From Ceratobasidium sp. AG-K (lineage: Eukaryota > Basidiomycota > Agaricomycetes > Cantharellales > Ceratobasidiaceae), in NCBI GenBank assembly GCA_037039685.1, contig JAWNGF010000002.1, forward strand, positions 6,200,001 to 6,264,000: DNA of 64,000 nt, given 5' to 3'. Both the position numbers and the translations under genes were made by a program. The notes below the pieces were generated by a model. That model saw nothing but the letters and a program-made list of their open reading frames with translations, did no database searches and was not told the DNA's origin. Each line of letters opens with the position of its first letter. Position 1 is the stretch's first letter. Below are positions 55,189 through 64,000 of the stretch, in pieces.

Positions 55189-56519
55189 ATGAAGCTCGAG
55201 CTAGTCATCGTCAGTTTTGTCAGCACCTTTCTCGTTCTCATCCCTCTGCCATTGCACTGGAGGAAGCGCAATATCTGTATGATCTCATTGATAACCTGGC
55301 TTGCTGCCTGCAACACCTACCGTGGAATCAACGCTATCATCTGGGCGGATAAAGTCACTGCGAAGTACAAGGTCTGGTGCGATATCGGTGTGTCCACTTA
55401 CCTGGCAGAAGCCCCAACACATTGATCTGCGTAAAGTAACGAGAATCAGCGTTGGTGGTAGTGTTGGCGTTCTGGCCTCGGCAGCATGTATATGCCGTCA
55501 TCTGGCACAGGCATGTTCTCCGTACTATAGGGCCCCAAGCTGGGCTGAAAAGCGTCGGCGTGAGGTTTGAACTCGTGGTGTGTGTGGTTCTACCTATCAT
55601 TTACCCGGCTCTATGTATGCCAGTTTCTCGAGGTCCGGTGCAGGAAACTAACTGGGTTGAGGCAGACTTTGCAGTTCAAACACATCGATTCGGAATCATT
55701 GAGGAATTCGGTTGCACTTTAGTACGTTCGTGCTCTCATTGAATCTGGCGTTTGAAGTTCCGATTGGAACACCGCAACAGAGAGCTCACGCATCTATCCC
55801 CTCCTTGTTTATTATTTAAGTGCCTCTGATCTCGCTTACATGGGTTTCGTTGGTGTATGCAGGTAAGAAATTCAACCTCTAGGAATGTTATGGGCTATAA
55901 CATCAGCCTAGGAGTTGCACTCCGGTGGCTCATTCATCGCCGAGCCCAGCTAATGCACACCTCGCAGCATGCACAACCGGTTCGTTCTTCCGGTCTCTAT
56001 CTTCAGCTTGTTGCTGTGGCAGTCACCCAAATGACCTTTGCTACAATAATGACGCTATTCCTATTGACCACCTCAATTCACCACGGGTTTGAGCGATGGA
56101 CGTCCTGGAAGGATGTCCATCAGAACTGGGGAGAGATATCAATCCATCCCAGGGGCTCATTCTCGGAGACCTACAGGATACTCACCATGGTCATCTGGTA
56201 CTTTATACCAGTCTCATCGGTCATGGTGTTTGCCAACTTTGGGTTTGACGATAGAGTAGCCGCCGAGTACAAGGCCATGTTTGCTTGGATCAAGGCGTGC
56301 ACCTCCCGGATTCAAATTAGAGAAACTGTGGTGCTACCACTGAGGTATGTTCTCATGGAATGCTAATCGCTTGCCCTCAACCGCCATTGCCTCTGTAGTG
56401 CTAGCGATGCTGTACCCCCTGAGAACAGGCCGAAGGTCGACAACGCTGTGACCGACGCGGTTGACACGGATGGCATAATACATTTGGATCCGCCAACCTT
56501 AGCCGCCCCAGCACGATGA
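55189..56519 (+). pseudogene. STE3-type pheromone receptor, copy 2, disrupted
   Basis: Same six-exon plan as copy 1 (first exon 55189-55387, identical length), sharing PLPLHWRKRN, NAIIWADK and WCDI, then SSVMVFANFGFDDR, and a longer C-terminal tail ending at 56519. Two lesions break it: a one-base frame change near 55560, in the third intracellular region before the block FELVVCVVLPI, and an in-frame TAA at 55819-55821 inside helix 5 (after SLFII). Everything else stays readable, so loss is recent. The nonsense codon is not a homopolymer artefact, which makes real inactivation likely. Confidence 0.85.
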
Positions 56520-57104
56520 ATGGGGGGATTACGACATTATAGTGCAAGCCTGAATAATGCTCGATGAGTTCCGAACTATCGGAGGTTTTTTCTCTTGACC
56601 TTGCGTTAGGTTTTTCCATGACAATAGTACCGCCCAATAAATGGAGTTTCCTTCCCGAAATCCAACAAAAGTGTGCGACTCTGGTGCTGACGGTGATATT
56701 TATTTCGTCGGGAGAACCCACCCACTGAGGGAAATTGATCTCGCACAACCTCTTGTAATTCACTCCTCATCCTCGATGCTACCCTACTCTCAAGTTAGAT
56801 CGCAATCACTGGCTTTTAGGCATGATTCCAATTTCTTTCTCAACCACCTCGTTGTGGGAGCCCTAATCAAATTGGTTCCTGTCTAGCGTGCGGGGTGCTT
56901 GTGTACTAGTACATCTCGGGTTTGAACACACGTTTGCCAACGTTTCCAATCAAAATATACCAGGATCGCGAGACGCCCCTCAACAGTGATAAGCATTATT
57001 TATTCTGATTTGCTTTGCAAGCTTTATCACGAGGGCGTCACAAACACCTAGAAGGTGAGTGTGCCAGATTTGGCATTTGTTTTGCCCCCATGTGTGATCT
57101 GGGT
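56520..57104. other. Intergenic, no gene seen
   Basis: Between the disrupted STE3 copy and the DUF7702-like remnant. One 81-codon frame (56641-56886) has no recognisable domain. Confidence 0.4.
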
Positions 57105-57679
57105 AGTTCCACTGGGATGGCCGTCACTACGCAGATATTGTTTTCCACCGGGTTCCCGATTACCATTGACCTGGTCGAGTACCACATCACCCGTACGCAT
57201 ACAAAGGTTTACTCACCCCGTGGGCGATCCGTATTATAAGACTCGCTCTTGGTATGAATTTCATTACGCAATTTTGAGAAACACTTACGCTCACCCAGAC
57301 TTCAATGATCCTTAACGTCGTTGCCGGGGCCAAAATAAGCGGCGCGACGGAACCAGATGAACTCGCCGAGCTACTCAGGCACGATATTGCCAATGTAGAG
57401 CTACGTTTGAGTGTGGTGCTCGGCGCAGTCTTCGTTGCTCTAATCGCTCATTTCTACGAAAACCTCCCCGCCCAGACAAATGCTGTGCTGGTACTCATGG
57501 CTGGATGCCTCGTCGTCGCAGGGGCTTATCCCTCATCCAGGATTCGCGACAGGAGAATTGTGCCTTCCATACGCAGTCAGACCAAAGTCGCTTTTTATGT
57601 CTTGTTGGCGTTGGTAGAGTGGTTAGCTATTATGGCGCTATTCATGGCTAATGCGAAGGAGACCTATGCAGAAAATTGA
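57105..57679 (+). pseudogene. DUF7702-like membrane protein, copy 3, 5'-truncated
   Basis: Only exons equivalent to 3 and 4 of the other copies remain: FSTGFPITIDLVEYHITRTH in the first, and VVAGAKISGATEPDELAELL, VVAGAYPSSRI and FYVLLALVEWLA in the second (ends 57679). The first two exons and start codon are missing. Codons between FPI and EYH are deleted. The same one-base offset as in copy 2 precedes the end of the third exon. Confidence 0.85.
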
Positions 57680-57724
57680 GCAAAGGAGAAGAGGCAGGCT
57701 GTCAAAGTGACAGAGCACGTCCCT

Positions 57725-57738
57725 GGGGGGGGGGGGGG
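57725..57738 (+). repeat. Poly-G tract of 14
   Basis: An uninterrupted run of 14 G just after the DUF7702-like remnant. It is prone to slippage and a weak spot for read accuracy. Confidence 0.95.
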
Positions 57739-58331
57739 CAGCGAGACTCGTCTCTCAAGATCTCCTCCCAACCTGGGTCTAGGATCATATATTAGTTACC
57801 TCCAACCCAACAACGTCTAGCTTGTTGCAGTATATCCTACCTTTTCTATCTTTCCAGGTAGTTTGTATCTACTATAACTGTCGCCTTAAACTGAAGTGAT
57901 GGATCTAATGTACGCGCGTTACTTTCACTAGGGCCACTAGCATTGCCTCCTGACCCTGTGTGGCGACCCCCTGCCCGTTACCCGCTTGGACCACAAGATT
58001 CGTTATGACCACGTGGCTTTACACAAAGTGCGAGAGAGCTGTATTGACCAATAACGTGTGGTCCATCAGGCCAGAGGTGGTGGCCGTGCCGGCCAATTTG
58101 GCGCTCGTCATTGTCCGGTTGACCTTGCCAAACAAGCGCCAACCAAAGAAGCCATAGCATTATGGGCGCGACTCGGACCATCGAAGTATGCGTCTTGTGT
58201 CTCCGCCTGTATAATATGGGCACCGAGCAGGCTCTTCTCTCTTCGCCAGCACAAGAGCGCCTCACATCACTTCTACCGCTATTCAACCAAGTTTCCCTAT
58301 TCAAAGACTCTTATCTAACTGATTATCCAAT
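57739..58331. other. Intergenic, no gene seen
   Basis: Promoter side of the proline-rich gene. Overlapping short frames on both strands show no domain. Confidence 0.4.
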
Positions 58332-59379
58332 ATGTACTCTACTGGCGAAAACCGTGTCTGGACGGCCAAGGACGAGCGCGAGATGAAGTATGATCATAAG
58401 CGTGCAACTCGCGCTACGCGCAAGCATCTAGGAAATCTCCAAATCTCGGCCGGCATCTCAGGCGCAGCTCCCGAGCAGCAGGCTGATAGGACCTTCTTCA
58501 ATAAGCTCCTCCGTCGCCGGACTACCGAGCCCCCCAGCGCCGATTTGCCTGTTGAGAAGCGTCCCCTCCCGCCCATGGCTAAGCAAGAGCCTGACAATCA
58601 CTGGTGGACCCGCGAACGCACTAGCACCGACCGCGGTCACCGTCCGAGCGCAAGTCAGGACTATCAGCCTCTGCCCTCTGCGGACCCTCGTATGATTGCG
58701 GTCACTACCAATGGTCGATCTCCACCTCCCGTTCCTCCCCGTTATGACCTGATGTACACTTATCAACCACCGCACCCTGCCCGCGAGCGTATCCGCCGCA
58801 AGAGTGAACACGACGCTGCTGCTCGCCGCCGTGCTCGCGAGACTGCTCTTCGCCACCTCGAGACGGACCACGATATTCGTCGACATGTGGTCATCGACAA
58901 GCCAGGCGTAGCTCCCGCAGAGCTCGCACCAGGAACTTGGCTTCCTGGCCAATTGAATCCCGTGCAGTAAGTTTTCGAATCTATGGCTCTGGGCTGTTGG
59001 CTAACCCAGCTTGTATGCGCCTAGCTTTGATCGTGAACTGTCTTCAGCTCATTTCGCTGACGAGTCTGAGGTTGCGGCGACCCAACTGTCCGAGTTCCCG
59101 TAAGTTGAAGCAACCGCTCCCAACTTCCCATTGCTAAAACTGTTGGCCAGAACTCCACCGAGGGGTCTCCCTGCCCGTCGAGCTCCGCCTACCGGACCTC
59201 TTCCAGCTCCCCCCGCTCTGCCCACACTCTTGCCGCCCACTCAGCCTCTCAATATTGATGCGGCCCGTCGTCGCAACAAAGAGGCTCGTAATATCCCTAT
59301 CCCTCCTATTCCAGCAACATCACAGTCCAACCGCGATTCTTTCCTCGAGATCCGCAGGAAGCGCTCCTGCCGCGTCTAA
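58332..59379 (+). CDS. Proline- and arginine-rich protein of unknown function
   Basis: Exons 58332-58966, 59025-59099, 59151-59379 join in frame to 312 aa with canonical splice sites. It starts MYSTGENRVWTAKDEREMKY. The sequence is rich in Pro, Arg and Ser; a basic helical stretch (RRKSEHDAAARRRARETALR) lies near residue 160-180 and a proline tract (LPARRAPPTGPLPAPPALP) near 245. There is no signal peptide, membrane span or known domain. Polyproline stretches (PPPVPPR, GPLPAPPA) could bind SH3 or WW domains. Codon use and intron style match neighbouring genes, which supports a real gene. I do not recognise it. Confidence 0.75.
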
Positions 59380-59699
59380 ATATGGCTGCACACAGTCTTG
59401 AAGTGAAATCTCTCCCCGAATATTATCTCTTGTTCATTCTCAATCGGGGTCTAACCCCCTGCCACTCGTTGCTTTCTTATTTCCCTCGTTCACGCTCCTT
59501 TTGTTCCCTGCCATCTGCTCTCGATCCTCGCGCATTCAAACATTCACACATTCATTGCTTTCACCAATCATATTTATGTCTCATTCCGCTTCCTTAGAAT
59601 CCCACTGTCCTTTCCGATCCTACTCTGTACAAGTAGCAAAATTACGATGATATTGATTATCACGGATTGAACAAGCATTTGGTTGATGCAAAGCAGAAG
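59380..59699. other. Short region between converging genes
   Basis: 3' flanks of the proline-rich gene (+) and FIG4 (-). Nothing else seen. Confidence 0.5.
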
Positions 59700-62600
59700 T
59701 TAGCTGTACTGGATAAAGCTGCTATTAAGGTATTGCTGAGCCTTGTCTACCGTCTCCCTTGCCTTTGCAGGTGCTTCTTGTGGACCGGCTGTGCTCTGCG
59801 CATACGTGCTGTACAATTTCAGGCACTTCTCCGGTACATCCAGATCCCGCATATCGCCATGGCCGATCCGAACCTCATGAGAGTATAGGTCGAAATCGTC
59901 CTTCTCAATTTGCTCAAAGTACCCTGCAGTGTCCATTAAATCGCTGTGTTGCTCAATATACCTGAAACAAGTGGTTAGCCGAGAGTTTTGCGCAACTCTG
60001 TTTTAACTTGCCTCTCATATTCTCGCTCTTCTCGCTCCGATACCGTAGGAGATAACGACCGGGCGACAATTCCTTCGACAGAGTGAGGGTCGGGCGCCTT
60101 GAGAGGGTTCTCTGTTGGTTGTATCTTGGCCGGGGGCATGGCTGTACTTGATTTTCGCTTCGAAGGCCCTTGCGAGGATCCCATCCAGCGCCGCACCCCT
60201 TGCATAAGCCTGTATTGTCCATTGATTTTAACTAATGTCCGCAACTAGCAGCCTACTTACTTTGGGGGTTGCATTGATGAGGTCACGACGCGAGGAACGA
60301 ATGGGCTGCCTTCTGCTTCGCTAGTCTTGTCACTGTGCAGTACCTTAGCTAAATCCGGCGATATGCAATAAAGATACGCACCCTGTGAGTTTCGAGCTGC
60401 TGGACATTGAGAATGCAAAATGCTTCTGCAAACTAGTAATAATCCTTGGTCGATAGTACTCGTCCCAGAAATCGGCCCTCGCTTGTGCAAATTCGCATAA
60501 CGCCGAAGAACACTGATCAGGAACGAATATTGGTTCAAGATTCTCAGGATGGAACCATTGTTGGTAGGTTCGCCGCTCTGGTGGAGCAGGTAGCTTGGAG
60601 TCGTTTCGAATACCCAGGAACACATCGATGGAGGCCTGCTTGTCGGCATCTGGGTAGGGAGTCATATGCAAGCTTCCCCAACAAGCGTAGTTACGCACCG
60701 AGAACAGAATTCGCATAAAATCGTCTCATATTCTCTATCACGTCCCGGGAATGGCTGTTCCAGTGAGGCATCCGTCGGTATGACTCTACTCTGTTGACAA
60801 GTGCACCGCCGGCGTATTGCAACGCGATAGCTAGTTCGACGCAATCAGCTGGTATGTACTTGAACAATCGAGTCGACTTACTGTCCCCATGATCATGGTA
60901 CATCTCCGTGAGCATGTTTACCGCATCTGAATCGAATTCCAACTGTGGTGTCTCTACGACTCCAAGAGCATACAGCTGATGACCTAGGGCGCGTTTACCA
61001 AATACAAATTGAGCCGCGTTGGTTCGATCTAAACAATCGACGCAGTTTGTCCGGCAAACGCCGTTCTGAACCAGCATCGTGTCTCTGTATGGAACAGCCC
61101 TGAGAAAGTGATAGCCTCTGAGTTCGGCTGCAGCAAGCGAAGTGGCAAAACTCTTACTCGGACTCGGAGCGGAGTTTATGAGAAAATGGCTCAGGGCCAG
61201 AGTGGAAGAACCCGGTAAGATTAATAGACTGTTCGGCGTAGTCTTCGAGATAACTGATGACGTCCTGCTTCTTGCTATAAAGGTGATGAACACGTGTTAA
61301 AACCAACAAGCGCAGGACATCAATTCTAAACAGTTCGATACCTACCCTTTGTAGGCTTGTGACATATCCCAGGCTTCATACATGATTTTCTTTCCTTCAG
61401 GTAAGAACTGGTTGAGGTAAGCTATGCAAGCCCCGAATTCATGGAGCAGTTTGGATTCTCGAGGCTGTGGCTCGCGTGCCTTGAGTATGATGATCAGTGT
61501 CGATGTCATTTAAGAAGATCCGCTGATAGTCGCACCTTGATAAGGTTCAGAACCATGATAGGGGTACCATAGCGTGCAAAAAGTCGATCAAAATGACGGG
61601 CGGCGGGTGCGTAAAAGGGGTCGACCACGGTGACTAACGGACACAATCAGTACATTCACGAGAGAACAAGGGCCAGCTTACTTACTTTCAATTGGTGGTT
61701 TGGGGTTGAGGTTTGTGGTATCTTGAGTCCAAAAGATAGGTATACTGCCTCGATGCTGGGAATCGAACCTTGAGCACGGCATTTTTGTTTGGGCCATAAT
61801 CGACTGACCTGTACATAACTAGTGTATCTCGGGCTGGGTACTCGCGCCCATCCACCCTCTGAAGTGTCTCGGTTGAATCGCCCGGGAGGGCCGTAAAAAC
61901 CAGTCGTTGAGGCCTCTGAAACAATTTGTTCCGTCTCGACTTCGTTCGCCACATTACCCTGAGCAGTAATAAGTCAATGCCCGCCCATTGAGCTAACCTG
62001 CACGAACCTCTTCATCAACCCCTCGTTTCAAATACCGAACGCCAGCGAAATGACGGGAGCGGCGAGCAATAAGCGTAATATAGACTATGCGGCCAAAGAT
62101 GTTCAGCTCTGCGAGCGTCAGCGAACTCCCTGTTTACGAAGGCGCCGTGGGGCTTACTAGCTTGATCGACGTGCCCGAATATCATAGGTATCACCCAGGG
62201 GCTCTTTGCCTTCCAGTCACCCGGCCCACCATTATGCTCGTGCAACGGGAATGCGTTGGAGAGCAAGTAATGATTCCAGGCGTACCTGTCGTTAAAATAT
62301 GGCGTTTTGGATATCTGTGGACAAGCCTTGTACCCAAACTTTGTCAGGTTGTGTTGAAGAGTTGAGGTTACGTCATAAGTATAGCTAAAATAAAAATTTC
62401 GACTCAAATCTACACCTCGAAACAGCGATAGTAATCGTGCTTCCTCTGTGGGGTTGTCGACTTTCATGGTTGGGCATATCTTGTAAATGGAAGTGTCTTC
62501 ACAATGATAAATATAATGGCCACCCATCAAGGCTCGAACCGATCGCTTGGTAATTAAGACAATATACCAGCCTGCGGTAAAGCGAACAAACCCTAAAACA

Positions 62601-63367
62601 ACCATGATTGGAGGACATGCAACCAGAAAAACTGACGACTGACCGACAATCCCATGAAAGTCTTGTACTTTATTTAGTCCACCTGAGACTTTGTTCCCAT
62701 CCTCCAACATTCGAAGTATCTCAGCAATCTGTCGTTCGGTATAAACGGCCTCATCCTCGGTCACTGTCAATTCTTCTGGAGAAGTTCGATCTATTCGAAG
62801 CATGCGATAGCGGGAGTCCGAAGCGCCGGTCGCCACAACGTAGAGCTTTCGTTTGTTTTCATACAAAACAAACTTGTTGAGTATAAGTGGTCTCGGAGAA
62901 TTAGGATCGGCACCGGGGGCGTAACTAGGATTAAAGGCTGTAGATGCTCGTGACTGACCGCCAGCAAGCTTGGTTCCTGATGTAGCATGCACACTGCTAG
63001 TCGTCGCAACCGAGTACGTAGAGCGCACAGCACCGGGGAGTGATCCATAGTCGGGTGGGCGGGGTAATGTGTAACTCGCAGATGGAGATGGTGATGCGGG
63101 AGACTTAACAGACACCGAGGAGGATAATGTTTGAGAAGAAGCAAGAGAATCCGTGGATATTGGTGCGGGTTTGGGTGGCTCTACCTCTGCTGCCGTCAGC
63201 GGTGACTTCATGGATGTCCCATCATTACTCGAGGCAATGTGGGGCTTGTCATTAGTTGGTGGGGTTTGGGACCATGGATGAACCTCCAAGCCATCTGATT
63301 CGGGGCGCGGGGTGAGTTCAGAGTCAGAGGTGCCATTGAGGGTTGCATGGCTTGGAACGGCGGCCAT
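59700..63367 (-). CDS. FIG4: FIG4-type polyphosphoinositide phosphatase (SAC domain)
   Basis: About twelve exons, the first 63367-62158; later junctions were found by frame continuity (for example VDQA joined to [18 protein letters not shown]). The catalytic motif CVDCLDRTN (61021-61044), with Cx5R, is that of SAC phosphatases, and [20 protein letters not shown] and [10 protein letters not shown] are hallmarks of Fig4 rather than Sac1. No C-terminal membrane anchor, also as in Fig4. The enzyme removes the 5-phosphate of PI(3,5)P2 on endosomes and vacuoles, working with Fab1 kinase and Vac14. An N-terminal extension of about 150 residues is Ser/Pro-rich and disordered. ATG at 63367 was chosen because the longer frame begins with TTG. 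No frame break was seen. Confidence 0.93.
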
Positions 63368-64000
63368 TATGGAGTCCTCGTGGCTGTGGATATCAACTAA
63401 ATACGAATACGAATAATCCAACGAGTTCTTAGAGCACTGTGGTTCCTCCGAAAGCGCTAGAGTATATCGTTGTTATTGGGAAGATGCCCTAAGTCACGTG
63501 CCTCCCATGATTTGAATGCAGGCTGAGGTGACCTCACTCTCATCCACGTCAATCTATAGTCAGGACGAAACTAGAACATATACGTGTGGTCTAACTCTAT
63601 TTATCCCTCACCTGCATCCCAACGATCTACTGGTGACCGTCAAAGTATTATAACCAGATGGCTTGGTATTATTGCCACACCATGTGGATCTCGCGAGCAC
63701 TTGGCAACTCATAATCTTGAATTACCATAAGAGTGGAAGCTAGGATCGCCGATCATGTCAACTTTTCAGAAAGCCCATCCAGTGGGCCGACTTTAGACAT
63801 TTCAGACGCATAAATACATGTTTCCGAAACCACACCGCTCAACAGTCGTTTTCATTCGTTCTGACTGGGAAGAGACCTGGGGGTACGGCAGTTAGCTTGA
63901 TATTAATATGTTTATCACCCGACATACTTTGGAACTCATTTCTTGGTTACCGAGGAAGCGGCTGGTCCCTTCGCAGCTTCGGTCACCTCGTAAGACACAT
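63368..64000. other. Upstream region of FIG4, no gene seen
   Basis: Contains the FIG4 promoter; no further coding potential is visible up to the window's right edge. Confidence 0.4.

Noticed and set aside
49583..57104. Pheromone precursor genes near the STE3 receptors
   Set aside because: I looked for short frames ending in a Cys-aliphatic-aliphatic-X box and saw none; a small intron-bearing gene could still be missed by eye.
62109..62157. A 28-nt intron in FIG4 ending at an earlier AG
   Set aside because: A 49-nt intron ending at 62109 restores the family sequence [15 protein letters not shown] and fits local intron lengths.
1..64000. CRISPR arrays, operons or bacterial features
   Set aside because: The window is eukaryotic: spliced genes, Pol III tRNA, LTR element; no regularly spaced direct repeats were seen.

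Overview
The window looks like nuclear DNA of a filamentous basidiomycete. Genes carry many short GT-AG introns (mostly about 45-60 bp). The families present fit an Agaricomycete: Ty1/copia retroelement, a large F-box/leucine-rich family, expanded proteinase K-like subtilases, STE3 pheromone receptors, and a nuclear tRNA-Asn with an intron one base 3' of the anticodon. A Rhizoctonia/Ceratobasidium-type genome (Cantharellales) is my best guess; this is inference from gene content, since no search could be run.

Layout. 1-2.2 kb: 3' end of a Ty1/copia element whose 3' LTR cuts an F-box gene. 3.6-4.4 kb: small four-helix membrane protein. 5.2-6.9 kb (-): secreted histidine acid phosphatase (phytase type) with an altered HD motif. 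7.7-12.2 kb (+): Sld3-like replication factor, then a long disordered proline/tyrosine-rich repeat protein. 13.7-15.5 kb: BAHD-like acyltransferase. 16.4-17.1 kb: tRNA-Asn and an orphan 5' half copy. 17.7-19.2 kb: 3-ketoacyl-CoA thiolase. 19.9-25.2 kb: three tandem F-box paralogues, the first frame-broken. 25.4-43.9 kb (-): eight tandem secreted subtilases at all stages of decay. 44.7-46.8 kb (-): mitochondrial dihydroorotate dehydrogenase with three apparent frame breaks. 47.2-48.1 kb: PX-domain protein. 48.6-57.7 kb: a duplicated block of DUF7702-like membrane proteins and two STE3 pheromone receptors, with a 1.34-kb element bearing about 295-bp inverted repeats inserted just upstream of the first receptor. 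58.3-59.4 kb: proline-rich protein. 59.7-63.4 kb (-): FIG4 phosphoinositide phosphatase.

How the parts relate. Housekeeping functions (replication initiation, pyrimidine synthesis, fatty-acid beta-oxidation, endosomal lipid control, tRNA) are interleaved with accessory, birth-and-death families (secreted proteases, F-box proteins, pheromone receptors, retroelements). Single-base frame breaks concentrate in the duplicated families but also hit the conserved dihydroorotate dehydrogenase. The window therefore either holds a null allele of an essential gene (tolerable in a multinucleate heterokaryon) or contains assembly indels; resolving that decides how many of the 'pseudogenes' here are real. 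The most unusual items are a subtilase that lost Asp and His of its triad but keeps an open frame, the phytase-type enzyme with Ser for the catalytic-motif His, and the long-inverted-repeat element in the receptor promoter with a matching empty site next to the paralogue.
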